Positions 1 to 8,555 of a DNA stretch of 64,000 nucleotides are shown here, piece after piece; position 1 is the first letter of the stretch; every line of letters begins with the position of its first letter. This stretch comes from a virus. The stretch lies in IMG/VR virus record IMGVR_UViG_3300026097_000008, positions 90,977-154,976 of that record; one strand, given 5' to 3'. The notes beneath the pieces are model-generated. The model saw only the letters and a list, made by a program, of their open reading frames with translations, did not search any database and was not told the DNA's origin. Made by a program: the position numbers and the translations under genes.

Positions 1-3000
1 AGATTTATTACCGCCATTGTGTAGATTGCCGTCGATTTTTTGTCCTATGGCTGCGGTTCCTAGAGTTGTCACACCTTGTATGTACGGAGAACGATTGTTG
101 ATCCATGTTCTTTCGTCTGCTGGTCCCCAACCTGGATCTAAAGAACAATATGCTCCTCCTGTTGGTCTTTGGAACTGTGCAAACACACCTGGAGGATTAA
201 GTCCACCGCGCAATCCGTCGACAGTACAGTTTCTTAACCCTGTAGTGTCTCTTAGATAGAACATGTCGTCAATTTGACTTCCTAGAACCTGACTTGCAAA
301 TCTTCTGCCTGCAAGAGTAGTTGCATAATTACCGCTAAAGGTTAAATCTCTATTAAAGGCTCTAATTAGAGAATATACGTCTGCTTTTATATTATCCGGG
401 TAAAAGGTTATCGACGGATATGTATCTTCTAAAAAGCCTATGATTTCGTTGTATATAAATTCTCTATTTGCTTGTAAAATAGCACCTGCATTAGCAATAT
501 CTTGATCAGGGTTTGCTTCGTTGGATCCTGTCACAGTAGGATTATTACCGCCTGATAGTAATCTAGCTTCTATTGTGTTTTTGTAATCTGTAATCAAAGC
601 ACTTGTTGCGTTAGTGCCATCTAGATTTGAAGATGCTAGAGTTTTATTTTGGCCAACACCGCCTGTATATCCGCCACTTACATCTTGATTAGTAAGTAAA
701 TTATTTAAGAAAGTAAGAACATAATCTAAATATGCCGAGACGTAAGTATAATGTCCGTCGTATTCGGTTTTTGGACTATTTGCAATTATTGTTGTAGATC
801 TTAATTCGTCGCCCATTACTACACAACCCGCAGGTATAATAATAGGACAATTTTCTTCATATCTTCCTGTTGCAATTGATACCTTTGTCGGAGTAAGAGC
901 AGGTATGTTATCCTCTATATATTCGCATGCATGTCTAATTGTTTTGAATGGAGAGTATAATGTTCCATTTCCTGTAATATCACTTCCTTTTGTAGAAACA
1001 TAGATTACTTCGGCATCGTTAGTGACTTCTCGCCAAAATACTTCTAGTTCTTCACTTACCGAAAGTTTCTGATTTGCTGTTCCAATAGGTATGCGCAACG
1101 AACCTTCGGTACTGCCGTCTCCTACATTTTCTCTGTTTAGACCGTATGATAATAAATCACCAATTTGAAGCATTCCGCCTGGCTGGCCAGCTTGTATGAG
1201 TGTATCCCAGAAATTAAAAGTATTTCCGTTATCTCCTGGAAAATTTAAATTTGACGAAATATGTTCGATATTACACACATAGGCTGTACCTAGATAACTT
1301 ACAACTTCTCCTACAGAATACCTTTGTCCAGATTGCCACTGACTCGAAAATACATTTCCAGGTAGTAGTAATTCCCACTGAGCTGTATCAACTTCTGTAC
1401 CTTCGTCTACTATAATGTTAAGTTGATTTCCTTGATTTGCATTGAAATGACCATAGTAATATAATGTATCCGGTGCGTCAAGTGGCACTGAAAATTCTAT
1501 TGTACGCACTGTAGCATTTTGAAATCCTGTGATATATTGATCTACAGTTAACTCACGACCGTCTAATTTGTAAACTACGCCAGTTGTGTAAGCTGTACCA
1601 CCCAGCACTAAATCTCCATCCTCACTAGTACTAAATTTAAGTGGATGATATAGTGGATCATCCTCTCCTATAAGAGAATATTCGTTGTTAGAGGAATCAG
1701 ATTGATCAAATATATAAGTAGCTCCCTTGATTAGATCAAGCTGTGGTTTTTCTACTCCGTCTATATAAAATGCTCCTGCATTTTGATTTGATGCATTATC
1801 TAGTCCTACCGTGATTACTTTTGTAAGGTTTTTTGCGCTTTCATCTATATCAGTAAGTGCTTGATAAAGTCTGCCGCCTCTAAGAATTATATCACCTGGA
1901 CGATATTCTGTTTCAAGATTCCATTCGTTTGTAGCGTATATGCTTAATGAATTCCCCTGATTAAGACCGTTATGACCAAAATAATACAGGGTAGCCGGCG
2001 CACCAAAGTCAACGGTTATTTCAACTGTGCGTGTAGAAGCTGCTTCGAACCCGTTCATATAATCATTCATAGATACAGCGACACCGTCTAATTTATAAAC
2101 AACTCCTGTAGAATAATGACTAATAACGTCATTATTTCTACCATCACTTATTGTACTAAACATAAATGGATGATATGTTCCTCCAAAGCTACTATTTGTA
2201 GCATCAGATTGATCAAAAATGTAAGTTGATCCTTTTACTAGATCCAGTGTAGGTTTTTCGACACCGTCTATATAAAATACGCCAGTCGCAAGTCCATTAA
2301 CTGTATCCGTACCTACTGTCACAGTCTTTTGCACTAATCTACTAGATCTAAAGTTATATGTTTTTGATAATAAAGACCAATATATAATAGGTATTTGTAC
2401 CGTAATAGACGATGCTCCTGCTATACCAGTTTGATTTTCACTTGCATAATAAAGTGTTTCGGGTGTACCTGTATTAATAGCGATTCTTAGTTCTCGCTGT
2501 GATGCTGCGTCAAATCCTGCTACATATGCAGCTCGATTCGCTACTTGAACTCCATCTAGAAAGTATGTGACTCCGGTACTATAAGCAGTGCCGTCACCTA
2601 ATATTCCATCTTGTGTCGTGCTTAAATCTAGCGGATAACCGTCATTGGTTGCAGAATCCTGATTAAATATATAAATTCCATTAGGCACAAATGTTAGATT
2701 TGGTGTTTGTGTATCGTCTATAAGATAAACATCTCCGCTTCCTCCGTCCTCAACTGTGACAGTATATGTAGTAGTCACGACGGTTTCACTATCTTCTTGT
2801 TCAGCTGAGGTTGATGGTAATTGATTACTATTAGTTAAATTTGCATAATATAAATATCCGCCGTATCTTACAACATCACCAACTTGATATGTTTCTGAAC
2901 TTGACCAATCTTTTTCGTGTTGATATCCTGGAAATTCCAATGTAAAATTTGTTGTACTAAAAGAACTTGTAGAAGTATGTGTTGTATTACATACAAAAAT

Positions 3001-3597
3001 ACTTCCGCCATATTTTACTCTATCGTTTTTTCTATAAGCAGTACTAGAAGTCCAAGCTCCTTTATAGTCTACGCCTTCATAAAATTCTCGCCAGTCGCTA
3101 ATATTATCCTCTAATAACGATCCTGAATTGTGTGCAGTTATACATTCGTATACATAGCCGTTATATTTTACAATTGCACCAGGAGCGTAATCTATGCTAG
3201 TATTCCAATCTCCTAGATAATCGATACTTGCAGCAAACACAGTCCAATTAGAATAATCAGTGACAAAGGATGTAGAAGAATGACTAGCGGTACAAAGATA
3301 TAGATGACCGTTATAAAGCACTATATCACCTAAATTATAATTTACAGAAGTTATCCAATCACCGAGGAAAGATCTACCGCTAGTCATTACTACCCAACGA
3401 GGTTGCGGTTGCGGAGGATTAGACCCTGGTAATATAGCATTTAGATCATTACGAAATGCACTATCTGCAACGTGTGCTATCAAACAAACATAACTTTTTC
3501 CGTTAACACGAATAATGTCATCTCTTCTATAACTTGCTGCGGCTGTCCACTCACCTCGCCATCTATATTTAAATTTATCTAAACTAAATTCTGACAT
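1..3597 (-). CDS. Modular virion surface/fibre protein, partial (3' end outside window)
   Basis: The frame is open from the ATG at 3597 to the window edge, giving at least 1199 residues; the stop lies outside. I translated it by hand and see three kinds of module. Seven carbohydrate-binding (CBM5/12-like) repeats of about 30 residues follow the pattern W-x6-Y-x3-D-x-[IV]-x-[YV]-x-G-x2-Y-x-C, near residues 13, 78, 128, 181, 230, 557 and 750. Three longer repeats near residues 280-385, 424-535 and 592-714 carry YIDGVEKP, YIFDQSDATN and LYYYGH motifs and look cupredoxin-like. From about residue 860 a YVSTKGSD...PFKTIRHACEYI stretch marks a right-handed beta-helix of the pectin-lyase type. Likely an adhesion or decoration protein of the virion; the exact role is inferred. 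It starts 1 base after the next gene's stop, so it is probably the last cistron of the fibre operon. Confidence 0.75.
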   Translation of the reverse strand, partial: MSEFSLDKFKYRWRGEWTAAASYRRDDIIRVNGKSYVCLIAHVADSAFRNDLNAILPGSNPPQPQPRWVVMTSGRSFLGDWITSVNYNLGDIVLYNGHLYLCTASHSSTSFVTDYSNWTVFAASIDYLGDWNTSIDYAPGAIVKYNGYVYECITAHNSGSLLEDNISDWREFYEGVDYKGAWTSSTAYRKNDRVKYGGSIFVCNTTHTSTSSFSTTNFTLEFPGYQHEKDWSSSETYQVGDVVRYGGYLYYANLTNSNQLPSTSAEQEDSETVVTTTYTVTVEDGGSGDVYLIDDTQTPNLTFVPNGIYIFNQDSATNDGYPLDLSTTQDGILGDGTAYSTGVTYFLDGVQVANRAAYVAGFDAASQRELRIAINTGTPETLYYASENQTGIAGASSITVQIPIIYWSLLSKTYNFRSSRLVQKTVTVGTDTVNGLATGVFYIDGVEKPTLDLVKGSTYIFDQSDATNSSFGGTYHPFMFSTISDGRNNDVISHYSTGVVYKLDGVAVSMNDYMNGFEAASTRTVEITVDFGAPATLYYFGHNGLNQGNSLSIYATNEWNLETEYRPGDIILRGGRLYQALTDIDESAKNLTKVITVGLDNASNQNAGAFYIDGVEKPQLDLIKGATYIFDQSDSSNNEYSLIGEDDPLYHPLKFSTSEDGDLVLGGTAYTTGVVYKLDGRELTVDQYITGFQNATVRTIEFSVPLDAPDTLYYYGHFNANQGNQLNIIVDEGTEVDTAQWELLLPGNVFSSQWQSGQRYSVGEVVSYLGTAYVCNIEHISSNLNFPGDNGNTFNFWDTLIQAGQPGGMLQIGDLLSYGLNRENVGDGSTEGSLRIPIGTANQKLSVSEELEVFWREVTNDAEVIYVSTKGSDITGNGTLYSPFKTIRHACEYIEDNIPALTPTKVSIATGRYEENCPIIIPAGCVVMGDELRSTTIIANSPKTEYDGHYTYVSAYLDYVLTFLNNLLTNQDVSGGYTGGVGQNKTLASSNLDGTNATSALITDYKNTIEARLLSGGNNPTVTGSNEANPDQDIANAGAILQANREFIYNEIIGFLEDTYPSITFYPDNIKADVYSLIRAFNRDLTFSGNYATTLAGRRFASQVLGSQIDDMFYLRDTTGLRNCTVDGLRGGLNPPGVFAQFQRPTGGAYCSLDPGWGPADERTWINNRSPYIQGVTTLGTAAIGQKIDGNLHNGGNKS

Positions 3598-3598
3598 T

Positions 3599-4036
3599 TT
3601 AGTATCCTTCGTTTGGTTGGCTATATGTTGTAATTACATCTGTGTCTGGTCCGTCACCGTATGCAGGAGATGATATATTTGTTGGATATGTGTATGTTTC
3701 TGATAATCTCTGAATAAACTGGCCGTCACTAGGGTCTATAAAATATGTTAAACTTCTGTTATCCCATCTAAATTGCGGATAACGTAAATTGTCGTTTACA
3801 ATTTCGTGATCTTCGTTAATTCCTGCCAGGTAATTAATACCTTCTTCAAAATCAAGATAGTTTTCTGCTGCTACACCAATATCGTTTATTACAGCAATAT
3901 TTTCGTCGCCTCCTGATAACTGATCTATTTTTACTAAAAAAAGTTCACCGTCGTCATTTCTACGCATACCATACATATATCTTTTAATAAAACCGTTGAT
4001 TACGTCAGTAGGACTTGTTCCTATATAATATGTCAT
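3599..4036 (-). CDS. Small virion-associated protein, function unknown (145 aa)
   Basis: Complete ORF of 145 residues from ATG at 4036 to TAA at 3599. I do not recognise a domain. It is rich in Asp, Tyr and Gly with no membrane segment or signal peptide, contains the run DNRSLTYFIDPSDGQF near residues 93-108, and has a flexible C-terminus. It sits between two large fibre genes in one tightly packed minus-strand unit (its start overlaps the stop of the preceding gene by one base, TAATG type). That context suggests a small structural or fibre-attachment component. The function is inferred from position only. Confidence 0.6.
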   Translation of the reverse strand: MTYYIGTSPTDVINGFIKRYMYGMRRNDDGELFLVKIDQLSGGDENIAVINDIGVAAENYLDFEEGINYLAGINEDHEIVNDNLRYPQFRWDNRSLTYFIDPSDGQFIQRLSETYTYPTNISSPAYGDGPDTDVITTYSQPNEGY

Positions 4037-4365
4037 TATGTTATCTCCACATAGCTTACTACTACGTCAACTGCATCATCTACACTCGACCTTACAAGCA
4101 ATCTATTACTAGGTGCAAGTACTAGTTTTTCACCTGTACTCACTGCTCTCAAACTAGTTCCTGCTGGTAAAATACTATCTTTTAGATAGTAGCCGCTAAC
4201 ACTAGTATCGTCTTCAACTAACACATCTACGTAAACAAACTGATTTGTTAGATTTGTAAAACTTAAACCAAGTATTGTGACTCTGGTTGTCGGTAGTGTT
4301 TCGTAAATTAACACAGGTACTGTACCACAATTTTTTATTACTGTATTTTTTAATAGTGTTGCCAT
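4036..4365 (-). CDS. Small virion-associated protein, function unknown (109 aa)
   Basis: Complete ORF of 109 residues. The protein is mostly short beta-prone segments (FVYVDVLVEDD, VVVSYVEIT) without cysteines, membrane segments or recognisable catalytic motifs, so it could be a small beta-sandwich. Its beta-rich character resembles the 118-residue protein at 12950-13306, which sits in an equivalent place beside another fibre gene; the two may be distant paralogues. It begins 3 bases downstream of the stop of the 1346-residue fibre gene, and its stop overlaps the next start, so translation is probably coupled. Confidence 0.6.
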   Translation of the reverse strand: MATLLKNTVIKNCGTVPVLIYETLPTTRVTILGLSFTNLTNQFVYVDVLVEDDTSVSGYYLKDSILPAGTSLRAVSTGEKLVLAPSNRLLVRSSVDDAVDVVVSYVEIT

Positions 4366-4368
4366 TTT

Positions 4369-7300
4369 CTATCCAAATATTAAAACTTTTTCAATTGCTA
4401 TATCTTCTGCATCTTGGAAGCTGATACCACCTGATGCTCCAGCAACAGAAACCCAATTAGTCCCGTCAAATAATTCAACCCTTGCATCATCAGTATTGAA
4501 ACGTATCATTCCTGTAACACCTGTTGGTCTAGTGACATTACCCCCAACTGGTAAAACTACTCCATAAGTTCCGTCTATGTTTACATAACCATCACCAGTC
4601 GTTGTGAAAGTAGTAATAGCATCTTCTACAGTATTAGTTATAGTATTGTCTTTAAATCCAAAATTCTCAAAAACAACTCTTCCAGTCCCTTGTGCAGATA
4701 ATTGCAAATCAGTGTTTGTTGTAGTAGTACTTATCACATTACCATCTACTTCAATGTCATCTACGGTTACTCTATTCGCATTAAATCTAGACGAATCTAT
4801 ATCTGCTACTGCTACTCCGTCAATATAAAATCTTATGACGTTGTCATTTGCTCCGGGAGTAAGTTCTGCCGTAATACGAGTATTTCCGTCTAAATCTTGT
4901 AATCCATTTAGCCGTATCCAATTAGTGCCGTCGTATCCTTCAAATTGTGCAGTGTCACTGTTAAATCTAATTTGTCCTGCATTTGCGCTTGGTCGATCTC
5001 CTGTACCCCCTACAGGTAATTTGAGTGCTCCTGTACTATCTATATTAACTAATCCTGTACCAGGTGATAATGTCATATCACCTGTGGTTGTAATAGTACT
5101 GTCTTTTATCGAAAAATCGTCAATAACAATAGATCCGGTTCCTGCTGCACGTAGTTCTAGATCAGAATTAGAAATTGTTGTTGTAATAAAATTATCATCT
5201 ATCAGGATATCGCCAGTCGTAAAGTTATTCGCTTGAATAGTACCAGCACTTTCTATATCATTTACAGTCAACGTACCGGTTATATTTACATTATTACCAA
5301 CGGTTATGTTTCCTGTGACTTCTAAATTTTGAGACATTTGAACATCATTACTTGGTACATTTACTACACCAGACCCGTTCGCACGTAATATTAGATCTGT
5401 ATCTGCTGTTATTGTTTCTACAACATTGTTGTCAATTAATACAGTGTTATTTGTAAAACTGTCTGCTGTTATCAAACCTGTACTAATTATATCAACTGTA
5501 GTAGTTGCTCCGTTTACTGTAAAGTCATTGTTTACTGTAAAATCGTTAGTCGGTATCAGTATTTTACCTGTGCCATTTGCTCGTAGTTCAAGATCAGTAT
5601 TTGAGGATGTAGTAGTGATAAAATTATCGTCTACTAGTATTTCTTCAAACTGTGCAGAAGCACCTACATTAATGTCCTGTTCTACTGTGACATCGCCAGA
5701 CACACTTGTGTCTCCTGTCTGGTCAAAATCTCCTACAAGTGTCACTGTACCTGTAATATTTGTATTAGCAAGAGTTGCGGTTCCATCAACATTAAGATCT
5801 TGATCTATTTGTACATCGTTACTAGGCACAACAACGTTGCCTGAGCCGTTTGCTCGTAAATCCAAATCAGCGTTTGAATCTGTTGTTGTAATGTAATTTT
5901 GTGTAATTTTTATGCCGTCAATGTCTGCTTCATTAACATATATATTACTCCAAGTTTTTGATGCACTACCAAGATTATATGTTGAAGTTAAACTAGGTAA
6001 TAAGTCACTGTCTATACCTGCAACAATTTGTATTGTATCACTAGGGTCATTACCTACAGTAATATTACCCCCAATAGTCACATTTCCTGTGACATCAAGA
6101 TCACCTGTGATATTGACATTATTATTAAGATTGATTATGTCACTACTTGCAGTAAAGTTTACGTCTCCTGACAAGCTTTCTATAGTATTACCACTTATTC
6201 TAAGATTACCAGTATCTATTCTTTCGCCGCTTACAAATGTAGTATCGCCGCCTGTGGTAAATGTTGCACCAGTAGTTAGGTCTATGTTTAGAGCACTTGC
6301 AACAAAGTTTACAGTTCCGTCATCTTGATTTACATAGAATAAATCACCTACTCTAAAATCACCTTTGTGGTCAACACTGTTATAGCGTATTTTTGCACTA
6401 TTAGATTCTACTACTTCATTTTCTTGTATAACTGTAGCTGCGTCATTTGTGACTTCTTTACCATTTCCGATATATGCTAAATTTTGTCCTATAGCATATA
6501 CAATCACGCCGTCGCCGTCGCCTACTAATCCAAAATTTCCGTAAACAGATGCAGAGCCGATCATGCGCATTTCAGCGCCGAAGTCGCGTTTGTCTATGTT
6601 GAGTATTTCTGTGGCTGTTTCTGTGCCGTCACTTATACTTTGTGGAGTAGTATCAAAACCGTCTAAATCATCGAACTTGCCTGCGATACTGATTACATCT
6701 CCATCAACTGCTGCAATAGTTCCTGTAACAACAGTTGAGCTATCAGTTGATGTAAATGTAACTGTTGCACCTTCAGTAAATGTTCCGCTAGTTCCGCCTA
6801 AACGTATATGCGTTTGTCCTGCACTTTTTAAACCTAAATTACTATTATACGCATACAAACTTCTATTTGCAAAATACGTAAAGCTGTTTAGCCATTCAAT
6901 ACGTACACCGTTTGTAGCTACAACACCATCTACACCAGGTACAATAAATGTGACACTATGGAACAGCATACTTGCTTCTTTAGAATTTGCTGTAGCATAT
7001 GAACCGTCTATGTATGCTCCTTTACCTGCGTCACCTGAATTAAATCCTCTTGGATCTTCTGCTGTAGTTGTGCTACCTGCTGTAATTACTGTAACATTTC
7101 TAATATAAGGAGAACGTGTAGTGACTTCAAAGTCTGTTGCGAAACGGAAAGCATATCCGTTGTTAGGGTATACTTTATTTCCATTACTACAGCTAAATGT
7201 TAGATTTGACACAAATACACTATGACCTACATAGCTATCGTGTGCTGCATCTAAATCTATTGTTAGCACACCAGTAGTGTTATCATAAGTTGCATTGTTT

Positions 7301-8409
7301 ATATCGATCGGTGCAGTGCTGTCACTAAAGTCAACAGTTCCGCCACTTACGTATGTATGTGCTTGTGGTGCTGTACCTATGTTAACTTTGATAGTGTTTG
7401 CATCAACAACTTCAGTAATATCAAAATAATTCCCGCCGCTGTAGAAGCCTTTAATAGTAACATCTTCTACAGTGCTTTCACCATTTACAAGTATTGCATC
7501 ATTATAGCGTGTTTCTGTAGTAGGTTGTATTGTGACACTTCTTAAACTTGTACCTTTTAGAGTGACTCCAACTGGTACAGTTAGCGGAAATTCTTCTGTG
7601 TAAACACCGGGATAAATGTGAACAGTATCTCCTGCTGTTGCTAAACTTAGTGCGTATTTGATAGTACCTACAGGATCTTGCTGGTGTGTTCCTGTATTTG
7701 TGTCGCTACCATTTTCGGCAACATAAAAAATATTTCCTTGACGAAGCACTAGATCAACTCCGTCAACTACTAATGCAGTAGAACTAATTGATCCTGCTAC
7801 AAAGTTATCTACCCAAACATCAGACCACTGTTTTCCGCCGCTTAATGGGTCACTTCCTAAGGTATATGTGCTAGTTGTATCCGGTATAATATTGCTTGCT
7901 ACTTCTGCATTGAATGTGACGTTGTCTGTATCAGCATCACCAATTGTAATATTGCCGTCTGCTGTGATATTTCCAGTAGCATGTATATTACCGTCTACGT
8001 TCATAGATGCAGCAACTTCTACTGTGCCTGTTCCGTTGGGTCGTAGTTCTAAATTGGCATTTGAATCATTAGTGCTGATAATGTTGCCTTCAATATCAAT
8101 GCTATCTATTCTTGCACGATTTTGATATACAACAGTGTCTAGTGTTCCTAAGTTTAGGAATCGATTAGGTGTGCTAATTGTATTGCCAACTATGTTAATA
8201 TCAGCAATATCAGCTTCTGTGTCTACAATAAGATTTGTAGTTCTAGTGGTTCCGATTACGTCTAATTCGTGTTGAGGCGCATTTGTTTTGACGCCGATGC
8301 GCTGGTTATTTACATCTAGATATAATAGATCAGTCTCAAAGGCTAAATCAATCCCATTACGGATCAAGTTAGACTTCAAGAGCGGACCTGATATGCGACC
8401 TACAGCCAT
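4369..8409 (-). CDS. Giant beta-helix tail fibre protein (1346 aa)
   Basis: Likely a long virion fibre or spike. The N-terminus (ISGPLLKSNLIRNGIDLAFE, about residues 6-25) matches that of the 1186-residue neighbour and is probably the anchoring module. Residues about 225-650 hold a pectin-lyase-like right-handed beta-helix, marked by NIFYVAENGSDTNTG, DPRGFNSGDAGKGA and NSFTYFANRSLYAY. Most of the rest is built from about six copies of an ITTTxSNxDLELRANGTGxI motif separated by short beta-strand linkers. The C-terminus has a GGNVTRPTGVTGMIRFNTDD...DGTNWV element shared with sister genes. No enzyme active site was recognised, so depolymerase activity is not claimed. A late-type promoter lies 116 bases upstream and GAGGAGAAG precedes the start. 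Confidence 0.8.
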   Translation of the reverse strand: MAVGRISGPLLKSNLIRNGIDLAFETDLLYLDVNNQRIGVKTNAPQHELDVIGTTRTTNLIVDTEADIADINIVGNTISTPNRFLNLGTLDTVVYQNRARIDSIDIEGNIISTNDSNANLELRPNGTGTVEVAASMNVDGNIHATGNITADGNITIGDADTDNVTFNAEVASNIIPDTTSTYTLGSDPLSGGKQWSDVWVDNFVAGSISSTALVVDGVDLVLRQGNIFYVAENGSDTNTGTHQQDPVGTIKYALSLATAGDTVHIYPGVYTEEFPLTVPVGVTLKGTSLRSVTIQPTTETRYNDAILVNGESTVEDVTIKGFYSGGNYFDITEVVDANTIKVNIGTAPQAHTYVSGGTVDFSDSTAPIDINNATYDNTTGVLTIDLDAAHDSYVGHSVFVSNLTFSCSNGNKVYPNNGYAFRFATDFEVTTRSPYIRNVTVITAGSTTTAEDPRGFNSGDAGKGAYIDGSYATANSKEASMLFHSVTFIVPGVDGVVATNGVRIEWLNSFTYFANRSLYAYNSNLGLKSAGQTHIRLGGTSGTFTEGATVTFTSTDSSTVVTGTIAAVDGDVISIAGKFDDLDGFDTTPQSISDGTETATEILNIDKRDFGAEMRMIGSASVYGNFGLVGDGDGVIVYAIGQNLAYIGNGKEVTNDAATVIQENEVVESNSAKIRYNSVDHKGDFRVGDLFYVNQDDGTVNFVASALNIDLTTGATFTTGGDTTFVSGERIDTGNLRISGNTIESLSGDVNFTASSDIINLNNNVNITGDLDVTGNVTIGGNITVGNDPSDTIQIVAGIDSDLLPSLTSTYNLGSASKTWSNIYVNEADIDGIKITQNYITTTDSNADLDLRANGSGNVVVPSNDVQIDQDLNVDGTATLANTNITGTVTLVGDFDQTGDTSVSGDVTVEQDINVGASAQFEEILVDDNFITTTSSNTDLELRANGTGKILIPTNDFTVNNDFTVNGATTTVDIISTGLITADSFTNNTVLIDNNVVETITADTDLILRANGSGVVNVPSNDVQMSQNLEVTGNITVGNNVNITGTLTVNDIESAGTIQANNFTTGDILIDDNFITTTISNSDLELRAAGTGSIVIDDFSIKDSTITTTGDMTLSPGTGLVNIDSTGALKLPVGGTGDRPSANAGQIRFNSDTAQFEGYDGTNWIRLNGLQDLDGNTRITAELTPGANDNVIRFYIDGVAVADIDSSRFNANRVTVDDIEVDGNVISTTTTNTDLQLSAQGTGRVVFENFGFKDNTITNTVEDAITTFTTTGDGYVNIDGTYGVVLPVGGNVTRPTGVTGMIRFNTDDARVELFDGTNWVSVAGASGGISFQDAEDIAIEKVLIFG

Positions 8410-8555
8410 CTCTTCTCCTCAACACGGGGATCCTGTCCCTCTAGCCTAAATTTTCAGCTTGCGCTCTTTGCTGGCTAACCACAGTTTGACCCTGCAATAC
8501 AATGGTCGCTGTACTGCATTAGTAGTATTTATGTGTTTTAAAGAAAAGGTGCTTA
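8410..8555 (-). promoter_or_regulatory. Leader region of the 1346-aa fibre gene
   Basis: This 146-base intergenic stretch holds no gene. In the minus direction it has an ATAAATAC late box at 8525-8532, then a leader of about 110 bases with at least one stem (TGCA-TAC pairing with GTA-TGCA) and a GGGA/TCCC hairpin just before the ribosome binding site. The leader is longer than those of the other late units here. Whether the stems regulate translation is not shown. Confidence 0.5.
8525..8532 (-). promoter_or_regulatory. T4-type late promoter box
   Basis: Minus-strand ATAAATAC, identical to the core found before several other structural units in the window, 116 bases before the start of the 1346-residue fibre gene. 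It fits the T4 late consensus TATAAATA read by a gp55-type sigma factor. Confidence 0.6.

Noticed and set aside
4604-8125. Series of plus-strand ORFs antisense to the fibre gene
   Set aside because: They are Ser/Val/Leu-rich shadows of repetitive fibre codons, without ribosome binding sites or recognisable domains.
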